NCBI GenBank assembly: GCA_934230115.1
Contig: CAKQEI010000003.1
Coordinates: forward strand, 1-63,825
Direction of reading: 5' to 3'
Origin: an uncultured Prevotella sp.
GTDB lineage: Bacteria; Bacteroidota; Bacteroidia; Bacteroidales; Bacteroidaceae
Length of the DNA stretch: 63,825 nt
In this document: positions 53,922 to 63,746 of the stretch, one piece after another
How the letters are laid out: each line of letters starts with the position of its first letter
How positions within the stretch are numbered: the first letter of the stretch is position 1
Position numbers and translations under genes: made by a program
The notes under the pieces: generated by a model
What the model was told of the DNA's origin: nothing
The model's database searches: none
What the model saw: only the letters and a program-made list of their open reading frames with translations

Positions 53922-54707
53922 TTATACAATAAACTCCTTCAACGCTTCACCCGGCTCTTCCTCCTTCATAAACCTTTCGCCCATAAGGAAACCCTTGTAT
54001 CCTGCCAGTCGCAAGGCTTCGAGTGTTGCCGCATCTTTCAGTCCACTCTCGCTCACACGGCAAGCATCCTTTGGCAGACGGCTTGCAAGAAGGAATGAGT
54101 TATGTACATCGGTATGGAATGTTCCGAGGTTGCGGTTGTTTATACCGCAGAGGTCGGGCTGCAGGTCGGCATATTCGGTCTCAGCCTCATTGTGCATCTC
54201 AAGCAACACCTCCAAACCAAGTTGGTGGGCCATATTGAGCAGCGTCTTGCATTCGTCCTTCTTAAGGCAGGCAGCTATCAGCAACACGGCAGAAGCTCCA
54301 CAAAGACGAGCCTCAAAGAGCTGATACTCATCAATGATGAAATTCTTATAGAGCACAGGCAATGTCACACCCGACTGTCGAGCCATACGTATGTCCTTGT
54401 CCCTGCCACCAAAATAAGGCAGGTCGGTGAGAATGCTAAGTGCCGAAGCTCCCGACTGCTGATAGGCAAGAGGAATCAGGCTTGCGTCAGCATCCTCCTT
54501 AATCCATCCCTTCGAAGGCGAACGACGCTTGAACTCGGCAATAATGCCTGTCGTGCTCTGCATTAGAGCCTGTCGCATGGAGGCAACAGTGCTACCCTCG
54601 TCAATAAGTTTCTCCACCTCGCGATGTATGTCATGCTCGGTATATACCGCTTTCAGACGTTCGAGGTCTACACGCTTGCGGGCTACTATTTCTTCTAATA
54701 TATCCAT
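53922..54707 (-). CDS. trpC: Indole-3-glycerol-phosphate synthase
   Basis: A 261-residue TIM barrel. Seen: IIAEFKRRSPSKGWI with the substrate lysine, ALSILTDLPYFGG, VLYKNFIIDEYQ with the second catalytic lysine, and the late CGINNRNLGTF and SESGLKD motifs. It ends 19 nt before trpF. Confidence 0.96.
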   Translation of the reverse strand: MDILEEIVARKRVDLERLKAVYTEHDIHREVEKLIDEGSTVASMRQALMQSTTGIIAEFKRRSPSKGWIKEDADASLIPLAYQQSGASALSILTDLPYFGGRDKDIRMARQSGVTLPVLYKNFIIDEYQLFEARLCGASAVLLIAACLKKDECKTLLNMAHQLGLEVLLEMHNEAETEYADLQPDLCGINNRNLGTFHTDVHNSFLLASRLPKDACRVSESGLKDAATLEALRLAGYKGFLMGERFMKEEEPGEALKEFIV

Positions 54708-54722
54708 CGCTCAAATGCTTGC

Positions 54723-55730
54723 TTAACTGTTTATCTCCCTGAACTTCTTGAATGTAGCCAACGCTTTGCCGCTCTCCAACGACTCGCGTGCAATGGCTAT
54801 GCACTCTTCTATCGACTTCTTTCCACGCTCGAAGGTCTGTATGCCAAAGGCAGCATTGGCAATGACTATGTCCTTTTGTGCCTGAAGAGCACGGTTCTCA
54901 AGCACGGCATCGAATATCTCAGCAGCCTCATGCTCTGTGGCTCCGGCAACAAGTTCTTCGGGAAGAGCCTTGCGCAGGCCAAGATCGGAAGGCGAGAAGA
55001 CGCGCTCATAGGAGTTGGTGGCAACCTTGAAGTCGCCCGTAAGCGAAATCTCGTCATAACCGTCAATACTGTTGACTATGGCATAATCGGTGCCTATGCG
55101 GCGGAACACCTCGCTATAAAGCTTCATCTGCTCAAGCGTTGCAACACCAAGCAACTGACATTTGGGTTGTGATGGATTGACAAGCGGACCAAGAAGATTG
55201 AAGCATGTGGGAAACTGCAACGCCTTGCGTATAGGACCAACAAACTTCATTGCTCTCGCAAACAGCTGTGCATGCAGGTAAACAATGCCACACTCGTTGA
55301 GCGAACGGTTCAGCTGGTCGAGGTCGGAAGTAAACTTCACCCCGTGCTGCTCAATGACATTCGACGCACCAGAGGTGGATGTGGCAGAATAATTGCCATG
55401 CTTTGCCACCTTATAGCCTGCTCCTGCAATGACGAAGCATGATGTTGTGGATATGTTGAATGTGTTCTTGCGGTCGCCACCAGTGCCCACAACATCGATA
55501 TAGCGGTCGCTGTCGAGCAGAGCCGAAACACCAGTCTCAAGTATTCCGTCGCGAAAACCGAGCAATTCGTCAACAGTAATGCCACGCATCTGAATAGCGG
55601 TGAGCAAAGCCGAAATCTGTTCGGCAGGGTATTCGTCACGTGTTATGCCGAGCAATATATCTTTAGTATCTTCGCGTTGGAGCTTCTCTCCAGCAAGCAC
55701 TCTTTCAAGTATTAGTTTCATTGTTGCCAT
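54723..55730 (-). CDS. trpD: Anthranilate phosphoribosyltransferase
   Basis: A 335-residue enzyme attaching the phosphoribosyl group to anthranilate. Seen: VDVVGTGGDRKNTFNIST (PRPP site, about residue 83), KHGNYSATSTSGASNVIEQHGV and NLLGPLVNP. The first ATG is used; a second at 55721 (MKLILERVLAGE) is equally good. It is the first structural gene of the operon, after the attenuator, and ends 15 nt before trpC. Confidence 0.95.
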   Translation of the reverse strand: MATMKLILERVLAGEKLQREDTKDILLGITRDEYPAEQISALLTAIQMRGITVDELLGFRDGILETGVSALLDSDRYIDVVGTGGDRKNTFNISTTSCFVIAGAGYKVAKHGNYSATSTSGASNVIEQHGVKFTSDLDQLNRSLNECGIVYLHAQLFARAMKFVGPIRKALQFPTCFNLLGPLVNPSQPKCQLLGVATLEQMKLYSEVFRRIGTDYAIVNSIDGYDEISLTGDFKVATNSYERVFSPSDLGLRKALPEELVAGATEHEAAEIFDAVLENRALQAQKDIVIANAAFGIQTFERGKKSIEECIAIARESLESGKALATFKKFREINS

Positions 55731-55772
55731 ACGCCTGAATATTTTTTTAGTTATTTCTCTTTATCTTACATT

Positions 55773-55914
55773 AAAAAAAAGACCCGCCGCGTGAGCGACA
55801 GGTCTTCTTATAGCTTTATTTGTCATATGAAAATAATGCGTAGGAGATACCGCCTCACGATTTTTTGAATCTTGAGCTACGCCACCACCAAAGTATAAAC
55901 TGTGCATTATTCAT
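55773..55914 (-). promoter_or_regulatory. Tryptophan attenuator
   Basis: A leader peptide with Trp-Trp-Trp is followed by a terminator hairpin (55779-55806, stem AAGACC-GTCGC / GCGGC-GGTCTT) and T8. An antiterminator is readable: CGTGAG in the RNA at 55859-55854, overlapping the trpL stop, is complementary to CTCACG at 55795-55790 inside the terminator. A ribosome stalled at the Trp codons leaves the first segment free to open the terminator; one reaching the stop covers it. This matches the described Bacteroides-type trp leader class. Confidence 0.9.
55855..55914 (-). CDS. trpL: trp operon leader peptide
   Basis: A 19-residue leader peptide, MNNAQFILWWWRSSRFKKS, with three consecutive Trp codons (55882-55890) in the middle. 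It lies between a consensus promoter and the attenuating terminator, 125 nt before trpD. Its function is to report charged tRNA-Trp by translation speed; the product itself is not expected to act. Confidence 0.92.
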   Translation of the reverse strand: MNNAQFILWWWRSSRFKKS

Positions 55915-55955
55915 ATTGTTTCCGTTTTAAAGTGATTAAATATTCCTTTCGACTA

Positions 55956-55986
55956 CAAAAGTAAGAAATAAATATTATTTCACAAA
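55956..55986 (-). promoter_or_regulatory. Promoter of the trp operon
   Basis: Minus strand TTTG (55983-55986), 19-nt spacer, TACTTTTG (55956-55963), about 42 nt before the trpL ATG. Confidence 0.8.
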
Positions 55987-56081
55987 CATTCGAGCGTATT
56001 TTTTGATAAATTGCTACACTTTTTTTGTTTTTACAAACAAAAGCGCAACAATTTATCACTTATACATTATTATATATACAT

Positions 56082-57587
56082 CTATCCACAATGGAAGAAG
56101 CGGCGCACGAGCTGCTCAGTAGCATCACGATTGTGCTCTATCGACTGGCGCAACGAAGCGTCGTCGAACTCACGAAGTTGCTTGATGATACCGTCAATCA
56201 TGGCTGGCGAGAATACATCATACTGCTCGAACACCTCACGCTGACGCTCAAGCACATCGGCAGAAGCCACACATGAGTCGGGCAAAGTAGAGAGCTGCGA
56301 CAAACGCTCGGCATTGGCAGCATCATGAATGTTGACATTCACGTAAGTGCGGTCGGCTATCTCAAGCGCATTGTCCATCTCGAAGCCATGACGGCAAGCC
56401 ACACAAAGTCCTGCAAGCAACTGATAGATGTCGGCAGAGCCATCTGGCGAGCGCATCTCAACAGTCTGCTTAGCTGTAGTGTCGGCATTGGCAGCAGGCT
56501 GCTGCGGGTTAGCCTGATGACACATGTCCTTGCCTGATGTCCATCCAAGCGGCACACGTACAAGCACAGAGCGGTTGCGGTCGCCCCAGCATATATTGGT
56601 AGGAGCCTCCTGATGAGGCACAAGACGGAAGTAGGCAAGCGGATTCTTATTGCCGAATGCTGTTATGGCTCCTGCCACATCCATCATTCCGGCTATCATG
56701 CGGCGTGCAGCCTCGCTCAAGGCTCCCTCGTGTATCATCTGGTTCTTGCCATCCTTCATTATGCGCATGTGTACATGCAGACCTGAGCCAGCCTTGCCCG
56801 CGATAATCTTAGGAGAGAAGGTCACGTCATAACCCTCGCGCCAAGCCATATTGCGAATCACCCACTTGGCAATCATCAACTGGTCGGCAGCCTCAACAGC
56901 AGGAACCGGCAGGAACTCTATCTCGTTCTGCTCGTAGCAGAGACCTTCCATAGTGAAGTTGCCCACCTCAGAGTGTCCATACTTAATCTGTCCGCCACAC
57001 TGTGCCACAGCATGCATACAACGCTGGCGGAAATCACCCGTCTTGAAGAAAGGTGCCGACTCATGATAGCCACGCTGGTCAACAGCAGGGAACTTCTCTT
57101 CAGCAACGCTCACCACATAATATTCCAACTCGCCCATAGCATGGAACTCCATGCCAGTGACCTCTTGGAAGGCACGTGTTGCCTTAACGAGAGTATGCTC
57201 GGGAGAAGAAGCAAGAGGCTCGCCATCCTTGTCGAAGAAAGAGCAAAGCAGACACAAAGTAGGAATCTCGGCAAACGGGTCGCGGAATGCAGTAGAGAAT
57301 CTTGGCAATACATAAAGGTCGCTACTGCCTGCCTGAATGAATGAGAACAGCGACGAGCCATCTACACGCTCACCACAAGTGAGTACTGTGTCAAGATATT
57401 CCTTGGAGTTGATAGTGAAGCTAAGGGTCTTAAGACGACCGTCGCCACCAGGATACATGAAGTTGACCATCTGTATACCGTTCTCGTCGATATAGTTGAT
57501 GATGTCTTCTTTGGTAAACTCACTTGGCATTTTCTTGAGTGCGCGCACCACAGGGTTCGCATTCATAAGAATAAGATTTTCGCTCAT
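56082..57587 (-). CDS. glnA: Glutamine synthetase, type I-like
   Basis: A 501-residue glutamine synthetase (glutamate plus ammonia to glutamine). Seen: NFMYPGGDGRLKTLSF in the N-terminal beta-grasp part, GELEYYVVS, HSEVGNFTMEG, GKAGSGLHVHMRI, NRSVLVRVP and the late VEMRSPDGSAD. The size and motifs fit GSI rather than the roughly 730-residue GSIII of Bacteroides. The NLYDLP adenylylation loop of enteric GSI is not seen. It lies upstream of the trp promoter on the same strand, in a separate transcript. Confidence 0.92.
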   Translation of the reverse strand: MSENLILMNANPVVRALKKMPSEFTKEDIINYIDENGIQMVNFMYPGGDGRLKTLSFTINSKEYLDTVLTCGERVDGSSLFSFIQAGSSDLYVLPRFSTAFRDPFAEIPTLCLLCSFFDKDGEPLASSPEHTLVKATRAFQEVTGMEFHAMGELEYYVVSVAEEKFPAVDQRGYHESAPFFKTGDFRQRCMHAVAQCGGQIKYGHSEVGNFTMEGLCYEQNEIEFLPVPAVEAADQLMIAKWVIRNMAWREGYDVTFSPKIIAGKAGSGLHVHMRIMKDGKNQMIHEGALSEAARRMIAGMMDVAGAITAFGNKNPLAYFRLVPHQEAPTNICWGDRNRSVLVRVPLGWTSGKDMCHQANPQQPAANADTTAKQTVEMRSPDGSADIYQLLAGLCVACRHGFEMDNALEIADRTYVNVNIHDAANAERLSQLSTLPDSCVASADVLERQREVFEQYDVFSPAMIDGIIKQLREFDDASLRQSIEHNRDATEQLVRRFFHCG

Positions 57588-57635
57588 AGACTTATGGTTG
57601 TTAAAGGATTAATAGATTAATTGTTGTTTGCTCGG

Positions 57636-57666
57636 CAAAAGTACAAAAAGTAATGGACTTGGCAAA
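57636..57666 (-). promoter_or_regulatory. Promoter of glutamine synthetase
   Basis: Minus strand TTTG (57663-57666), 19-nt spacer, TACTTTTG followed by CC (57636-57643), about 50 nt before the ATG. Confidence 0.72.
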
Positions 57667-57674
57667 GAAAAAAG

Positions 57675-58814
57675 CTACAAACTTGCAAACTGAATGCAAA
57701 CTGGCTTGCCAAGCTTAATGTTCTGGCGAGTGTTCACAAGTTTTCCTGTCTTCTTATCGCGTCTATACACCTCTATGACATTGCTGTCGCGACATGCCAC
57801 AAGCATGTAGTTGCCATTGGGAGTTATGGCAAAGTTGCGCGGATGGGCAGCTGTTGGTTGGAAACCTATCTTTGTGATAAGCCCTGTATTCTGGTCGACA
57901 GAGAATATAGAAATTCCCTCGTCCTTCAATCTATGCGAGACATAAAGGAACTTGCCGTCGGGCGAAAGATGAATGTCAGCACTGCCACTTGTCTTAGTCT
58001 CCGAAGCCTGAACGAGCTGCAATTCCTTCAGATTGCCATCGTTATAGCCAAGCACAGTAACTGTGCCATCAAGCTCACCAATAAGATAAGCCACCGTACC
58101 CTTATCGTTAAACACAATATGACGAGGACCAGTGCCCTTGGGTGCGCTATATATTTCTGTAGGATTTGTAAGAAAAGTGCCATCGGCTTTGTTGGCATCA
58201 TTAGCGTCAAAACGCCATATACAGTCGTTGCCCAAATCAGTGGCTATCATATAGCGGTGGTCGGGAGTCATCATGCAACAATGGATATGCGATTCCACAC
58301 CTTCAGTCTTATACATACAAAAGTATTGATTCTCAGCCCCTATCGATCCATCCTGTTTGATTGGGAACACCGATATGTCGCCACCATTATAGTTTGAAGT
58401 GACTAAATGACTGCCATAAGCCATGATGTTGCAAGGAGCCGCTCCAGGCATATTCTTGACATGCCCATTAGACAATGTGCCACAATGCTGACTGCTGAGA
58501 AGCGAAAGCGTGCCTTTTTGGGCATCAAAGCTATAAGCCCCAGCACCACGCCTCTCGTCGTCATATTCATTTACGGCATACACACGCGTGGCATCATCGT
58601 TGAATGTAAGGAAAGAAGGGTTGCCAGCCTTAACGCTGCTTATGGCCTCGGCCTTGCCATTGTCCTGGTTGAAACGGTAGATATACATACCCTCAGATGT
58701 GCTCTGTTCGGTGTAGGTGCCAACAATCATTGTCAAGTCGTTGTCGGCAAACGACTGTATGCCGACAAAGGCAGCTGCAACAGCTGACGTTAATAGTCTT
58801 TTGGTTCGATTCAT
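57675..58814 (-). CDS. Exported lactonase-family beta-propeller protein
   Basis: A 379-residue seven-bladed propeller of the 6-phosphogluconolactonase (YbhE/Pgl-like) family. Seen: a signal peptide (to about 23), MIVGTYTEQSTSEGMYIYR at the propeller start, and repeated blade motifs such as NPSFLTFNDDATRVYAVNE, ADIHLSPDGKFLYVSHR and NYMLVACRDSNVIEVY. The signal peptide makes a cytoplasmic pentose-phosphate role unlikely, so the substrate is open. Monocistronic; a TAATTTTG -7 element lies at 58844-58851. Confidence 0.85.
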   Translation of the reverse strand: MNRTKRLLTSAVAAAFVGIQSFADNDLTMIVGTYTEQSTSEGMYIYRFNQDNGKAEAISSVKAGNPSFLTFNDDATRVYAVNEYDDERRGAGAYSFDAQKGTLSLLSSQHCGTLSNGHVKNMPGAAPCNIMAYGSHLVTSNYNGGDISVFPIKQDGSIGAENQYFCMYKTEGVESHIHCCMMTPDHRYMIATDLGNDCIWRFDANDANKADGTFLTNPTEIYSAPKGTGPRHIVFNDKGTVAYLIGELDGTVTVLGYNDGNLKELQLVQASETKTSGSADIHLSPDGKFLYVSHRLKDEGISIFSVDQNTGLITKIGFQPTAAHPRNFAITPNGNYMLVACRDSNVIEVYRRDKKTGKLVNTRQNIKLGKPVCIQFASL

Positions 58815-58896
58815 TTTTTATGTAGATATAAATATGTTGTCTGCAAAATTAAACATATTTTCTGGAGTTATCACATATTTATCGCCACAAAAGTTG

Positions 58897-58904
58897 TAAC
58901 TTTG
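58897..58904 (+). promoter_or_regulatory. -7 element of the OPT transporter gene
   Basis: TAACTTTG on the plus strand, about 50 nt before the ATG at 58954. The -33 region is weak. Confidence 0.5.
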
Positions 58905-58953
58905 CGAAATATATGCTACGAACAAAACAATTAATAACAAATAGCACTATAAA

Positions 58954-60951
58954 ATGAAAAAAGAAAAAGAGCAAATCCAGTTGCCCGACAACGCCTTCAC
59001 AGAGTTGAAGCCGGGCGAGGAGTACAAGCCGATTATGTCGCCCGACCAGAATTACCCGGAGGTAAACCTTTGGTCGGTTACATGGGGTATCATCATGGCT
59101 ATGCTGTTCTCGGCTGCCGCAGCCTATCTTGGACTTAAGGTGGGTCAGGTGTTTGAGGCTGCCATTCCTATCGCCATCATTGCCGTAGGCGTGTCTACAT
59201 TCGCCAAGCGCAACAAGGCCCTTGGCGAGAATGTCATCATTCAGAGTATCGGAGCTTGCTCGGGTACAATTGTGGCAGGTGCCATCTTCACCTTGCCAGC
59301 CATCTACATCCTTCAGGCCAAGTATCCAGAGATGAGCGTTTCGTTCTTCAAGGTGTTCTTCTCGTCTCTGCTTGGCGGTATCTTGGGCATATTGTTCATG
59401 ATTCCTTTCCGCAAGTACTTCGTTAAGGACATGCACGGAAAGTATCCTTTCCCTGAAGCAACAGCCACAACCCAGGTGCTTGTAAGCGGCGAGAAGGGTG
59501 GCTCTCAGGCAAAGCCATTGCTTATAGCAGGACTTATAGGCGGACTCTACGACTTTATCGTGGCTACTGTGGGATGGTGGAACGAGAATTTCACAACACG
59601 TGTTGCCGAATGGGGCGTAATGGCTGCCGACAAGGCAAAGCTTGTGTTCAAGGTTAACACTGGTGCTGCCGTGTTCGGTCTTGGCTACATCATCGGTCTT
59701 AAGTATGCCTTCATCATCTGTCTTGGCTCGTTTGCTGTGTGGTGGCTTATTGTTCCTGGCATGTCGATAATCTTCCACGACGATGTGCTCAACCTTTGGA
59801 ATCCAGAGATTACACAGACTGTTGGCGCAATGTCGGCTGAGGAGATATTCAAGTATTACGGCAAGAGCATCGGTATCGGTGGCATTGCAATGGCTGGTAT
59901 CATTGGCATCATCAAGTCATGGGGCATCATCAAGGGTGCTGTTTCGCTTGCCGCTAACGAGATGAAGGGTGGCTCCAAGGATGCAAAGGACACTATACGC
60001 ACACAGCGCGACATCTCCTTCAAGATTATCGCCATTGGAAGCATCGTCACTCTCATTGCCACATTCCTCTTCTTCTGGTTTGGTGTGATGGAGGGCAATC
60101 TGCTCTTTGCCATCGTAGGCATCTTGCTTGTGGCTGTCATAGCATTCCTCTTCACAACAGTAGCCGCTAACGCCATCGCTATTGTTGGCTCTAACCCAGT
60201 GTCGGGCATGACGCTTATGACACTTATCCTTGCCTCTGTAGTGCTCGTTGCCGTAGGCTTGAAAGGCACAGGCGGTATGGTTGCCGCTCTTATCATGGGT
60301 GGCGTGGTATGTACTGCATTGTCAATGGCAGGCGGTTTCATCACCGACCTCAAGATTGGCTACTGGCTTGGAACTACACCTAAGAAGCAGGAGACATGGA
60401 AATTCCTTGGCACACTTGTGTCGGCTGCCACTGTTGGCGGTGTGATGATGCTGCTCAACCAGACCTACGGATTTGCAAGCGGACAGCTCGCTGCACCACA
60501 GGCTAATGCTATGGCTGCCGTGATTGATCCTCTTATGAATGGTGTGGGTGCTCCCTGGGCTCTCTATGGCATTGGTGCCATTATCGCCATTGTTCTCACC
60601 TACTTCAAGATACCTGCCATCGCCTTCGCCCTTGGTATGTTCATTCCTCTTGAGCTGAACACTCCACTCTTGGTGGGTGGCATTGTTAGTTGGTATGTTT
60701 CCACACGCTCTAAGGATGCCGAGGTTAACCGTGAGCGCAACGAGAAGGGAACTCTGCTTGCCAGTGGTTTCATTGCAGGTGGTGCATTGATGGGAGTTGT
60801 TTCTGCCCTACTCCGCTTCTGCGAGATACATCTCGTGGACGACAGTTGGATGGAGTCGTGGCTCGCCGACCCATTGTCACAGATTGTCTCACTCGTGGCT
60901 TACTGCTGCTTGATAGGCTACTTCGTTGTGGCTACAAAGGTGAAGAAATAA
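58954..60951 (+). CDS. OPT-family oligopeptide transporter
   Basis: A 665-residue inner-membrane transporter with about 15 hydrophobic segments. LWSVTWGIIMAMLFSAAAAYLG and KYPFPEATATTQVLVSGEKG match the start of bacterial OPT proteins, and ELNTPLLVGGIVSWYVS the end. It should import small peptides or peptide-metal complexes by proton symport. It is monocistronic, with a strong terminator right after it. Confidence 0.92.
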   Translation: MKKEKEQIQLPDNAFTELKPGEEYKPIMSPDQNYPEVNLWSVTWGIIMAMLFSAAAAYLGLKVGQVFEAAIPIAIIAVGVSTFAKRNKALGENVIIQSIGACSGTIVAGAIFTLPAIYILQAKYPEMSVSFFKVFFSSLLGGILGILFMIPFRKYFVKDMHGKYPFPEATATTQVLVSGEKGGSQAKPLLIAGLIGGLYDFIVATVGWWNENFTTRVAEWGVMAADKAKLVFKVNTGAAVFGLGYIIGLKYAFIICLGSFAVWWLIVPGMSIIFHDDVLNLWNPEITQTVGAMSAEEIFKYYGKSIGIGGIAMAGIIGIIKSWGIIKGAVSLAANEMKGGSKDAKDTIRTQRDISFKIIAIGSIVTLIATFLFFWFGVMEGNLLFAIVGILLVAVIAFLFTTVAANAIAIVGSNPVSGMTLMTLILASVVLVAVGLKGTGGMVAALIMGGVVCTALSMAGGFITDLKIGYWLGTTPKKQETWKFLGTLVSAATVGGVMMLLNQTYGFASGQLAAPQANAMAAVIDPLMNGVGAPWALYGIGAIIAIVLTYFKIPAIAFALGMFIPLELNTPLLVGGIVSWYVSTRSKDAEVNRERNEKGTLLASGFIAGGALMGVVSALLRFCEIHLVDDSWMESWLADPLSQIVSLVAYCCLIGYFVVATKVKK

Positions 60952-60975
60952 GACACAATGAATAAAACATAGTAT

Positions 60976-61008
60976 GAGGGTATGGTAGGGATGCCATACC
61001 CTCTTTTT
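60976..61008 (+). terminator. Terminator after OPT (GGGTATGG hairpin, copy 2)
   Basis: GAGGGTATGG (60976-60985) and CCATACCCTC (60994-61003) are perfect 10-bp arms followed by T5. The hairpin is nearly identical to the minus-strand copy at 39031-39058. Confidence 0.92.
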
Positions 61009-61012
61009 ATTT

Positions 61013-62812
61013 CTATTTGCAAACCTTTCGGTTTGTCTTCATTCCATTCTCTCCGTTTATGCTTACTACATAAACACCATGCTTCAGTGCGTCATACACC
61101 TTTGTGAGTGTCTCACTTCCAATGCCTTTGCCTACCACATTTCCCGACATATCAATTATCTGCCATGCACCTGTCACACCGTGGCGCAAATTATTAATGC
61201 CAGATGTCAATGTCTTCAGACTCTGCTGCTCAACGTTAAGCACAGCACAGTCGCAAGGATTCGTTGAATTGTAATTAGCAACGAAAGCTACAACATTCAT
61301 CTGCTTCTCGTTCCATTCCTCGTTAAGCACAGCATCAAAATGGCAGTCATATCCTGCAGCAATGTCCACTTTCTCGCCCCATGTAGGAGTAAGCGAGAGG
61401 CGTGGCACATGGCTATGATAAAAGCCCTTGCTTGCTCCAGCCTGCGACGTACTGTAAAGACTGTCTTCTGTTACAAACACATAAAGGCGCACGCTATCGG
61501 GAGTGGCTACAGGCAATAATTGCTTGCCAGAAACATCTATGCTTAGCTTTCTTGCTTCAGCCGACCAATCGGTAGTGATATTCACTGTGGCAAAAGCCGG
61601 ACGCTGCAATTCCATTTCGTAAAGAGCCTTAAGAGTAGAAGCATCTGCATTAAGAATAGGGGTCTCATAATTGTAGACTTCGGGGAACACATCGCGCATA
61701 TCCATGCGGTCGACAAGCATAGCAGGCGCAAACTGATAGTAGGAAGGATAGAACCATTCATACTCCACACTCTCGTCGATAGTATACTTGTCGGTATAGA
61801 AGCCGGCATGATGGTCAATCTCCACTATATCTTCCATATCACGCGTCACCTTGTCTATTGCCTTGTGGGCTTTAGGGCAAGCCGTACATTTCTCGGTAGA
61901 GAAAGTCTCAAGCAACACCTTGCGTGCCACATAGCTGTCGCGACACATCACATGGCAAGTCTTAGTAGAGTTGTCACCTTCCACTGCATCAACACCACCA
62001 TTAACACTCTTAACAAACAGGCGCAAGTCTTTCTCACACTCTGCATTCAGCTTCATACTTGAGAGACTGAACGAACCTTCACTACGCGGAGCCACGTCAA
62101 GACCATCAACCTTCTCCTCGCATATTTCCTCGTCACCATAATAAAGTCCGAAAACAAGACTTGTGACATTTGTGGCTCCAAGATTCTGGAAGTCACCAAA
62201 TATATCCATTGGCACATCTGTCTTGACATAAGAAGGAATATTGGTTGTACCAAGTCTTACATTATTCTCAGGCAAATTGTCGCCACTTATCGTGGCAAGC
62301 AACGACGCACTGTTCTTACCCTTATATTCTTTCCACACTCCATCCTTGCCTAAGATATACTCAGGGTTCTTGACAAGAGCTTTGCCATAGCCGAGATATT
62401 TCACTCCACTAACGGTATAGCCCACATAAAAATTGGAACCATCAATCACATAAGGTGTGCTAAGCTTGAACGTATTCCACTTCGACTTAGAAGCACTTAC
62501 CGTCTGCTGATAGAAAGGCTCCCCGTCAATGGCATGACTCAGAAATATTGTGATGGCATCGCTTTCTGTCTTGTCGGCAAAGGCTATAGTCACCTCGGTC
62601 AGTTCGCAGCCTTTATATGCCGACATATAGTTGGAGTCGAAGAATAAGGCAGAGCCAGCCTTGCTGTCTCCCTTCACTGGCTCGTAACTCGTCACAGAGT
62701 TCTTGTTGTTGCCAATTGTTAGTGTCTTGCCACCGGCATACGCATTGAAACCTAAAAGAACCATGAGCACAATGCACATCATTCTCAATTTCTTGTTTGA
62801 CGAAATATTCAT
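61013..62812 (-). CDS. Omp28-like secreted protein with CxxC motif and sorting-type C-terminus
   Basis: A 599-residue exported protein. The N-terminal half is beta-rich (about 30-300). The Omp28-type thioredoxin-like region starts at VLLETFSTEKCTACPKAHKA, with a CTAC motif near residue 310. The last 80 residues (LTKVYDALKHGVYVVSING) look like a type IX secretion sorting domain. Omp28-related proteins are surface proteins of oral and gut Bacteroidales; a redox activity is possible but not shown. It converges on the OPT gene and has a TAGCTTTG -7 element at 62865-62872. Confidence 0.85.
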   Translation of the reverse strand: MNISSNKKLRMMCIVLMVLLGFNAYAGGKTLTIGNNKNSVTSYEPVKGDSKAGSALFFDSNYMSAYKGCELTEVTIAFADKTESDAITIFLSHAIDGEPFYQQTVSASKSKWNTFKLSTPYVIDGSNFYVGYTVSGVKYLGYGKALVKNPEYILGKDGVWKEYKGKNSASLLATISGDNLPENNVRLGTTNIPSYVKTDVPMDIFGDFQNLGATNVTSLVFGLYYGDEEICEEKVDGLDVAPRSEGSFSLSSMKLNAECEKDLRLFVKSVNGGVDAVEGDNSTKTCHVMCRDSYVARKVLLETFSTEKCTACPKAHKAIDKVTRDMEDIVEIDHHAGFYTDKYTIDESVEYEWFYPSYYQFAPAMLVDRMDMRDVFPEVYNYETPILNADASTLKALYEMELQRPAFATVNITTDWSAEARKLSIDVSGKQLLPVATPDSVRLYVFVTEDSLYSTSQAGASKGFYHSHVPRLSLTPTWGEKVDIAAGYDCHFDAVLNEEWNEKQMNVVAFVANYNSTNPCDCAVLNVEQQSLKTLTSGINNLRHGVTGAWQIIDMSGNVVGKGIGSETLTKVYDALKHGVYVVSINGENGMKTNRKVCK

Positions 62813-62969
62813 AATACTGATTTTATGATTAAAGGTAATTAAAAGAATTTATACTAATACCACACAAAGCTACTTAATTTGTTCCATAAAAACAAGCGAT
62901 TTATCAAAAAAGAGCCATTTATCAGATATTTTTTGTATATTCGCATCGTAATAAAAACAACCCACGAGT

Positions 62970-63679
62970 ATGACAAGAAAATTATATCCCATAGGTATAC
63001 AGACTTTCTCGGAAATCCGCATGAATGACAATCTTTATATAGACAAGACTGCCTATATATATCGTATGGCGAATTCTGACGGCAAATTCTTTTTTTTGAG
63101 TCGTCCACGCAGATTCGGCAAGTCGCTTCTTGTTTCCACATTGGTGAGCTATTTTGAAGGTTGCAAAGAACTCTTCAAGGGTTTGGCTATAAACTGTTTG
63201 GAGAAGGATTGGACTGAATATCCAGTGCTTCATTTCGACCTCTCGGGTGGCAAACATCAAGAAAAAGACCAGCTGAACAGATACCTCGACTATATACTTA
63301 AGGATAACGAACGCAGATTTGGCATTGAGTGTGATGCTGTGGACGCAAATGTGCGTTTAGCAAATCTTATATCTTCTGTATACAATAAGACGGGTAAACA
63401 GGTGGTTGGGCTTATTGACGAGTACGACGCTCCGTTGCTTGATGTGGCTCATCAAGACGAACGGCTAATGGACGTACCGACATAACAATGGAGACTCAAG
63501 ACTGCATATACATAATGGAACTGAAATTTGGCAAGACCGCTGATGAAGCACTTGCACAGATAAACTCGAACCATTATGCTGACGCTTTCGCCATGAGCAA
63601 CAAGAAGATTATTAAAGTTGGGATTGGCTTCGATATAAAAGACGAAAGAAACATAACGGAATGGAGAGTGGAGAAATAA
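62970..63679 (+). pseudogene. Internally deleted, frameshifted AAA/PD-(D/E)XK gene (DUF1703 type)
   Basis: Two adjoining frames are the two ends of one gene of the family at 203-1792. The first (62970-63485, 171 codons) has SRPRRFGKSLL and the Walker B-like GLIDEYDAPLLDVAHQDE. The second (reading from about 63458 to 63679) has NGRTDITMETQ and IMELKFG, the nuclease D and ExK. They are in different frames and meet at about 63457-63470. About 300 codons present in the intact relative are missing, so neither half is likely to make a working enzyme. Confidence 0.85.
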
Positions 63680-63741
63680 AAAATATCGGTTAAGCAAAGG
63701 CAAACAAATTAATGATTGCTCTTTGCTTGACCGATATTTTT
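63679..63741. terminator. Long hairpin after the deleted AAA/PD-(D/E)XK gene
   Basis: 21-bp arms (63679-63699 and 63721-63741; core AATATCGGTTAAGCAAAG) with one wobble, A-tract on one side and T-tract on the other. It can serve both the pseudogene and the convergent gene at the window end. Confidence 0.88.
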
Positions 63742-63746
63742 ATTTA

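Noticed and set aside
58879..59778. 299-codon minus-strand open frame
   Set aside because: Antisense to the OPT transporter; His/Cys-rich composition typical of a shadow frame.
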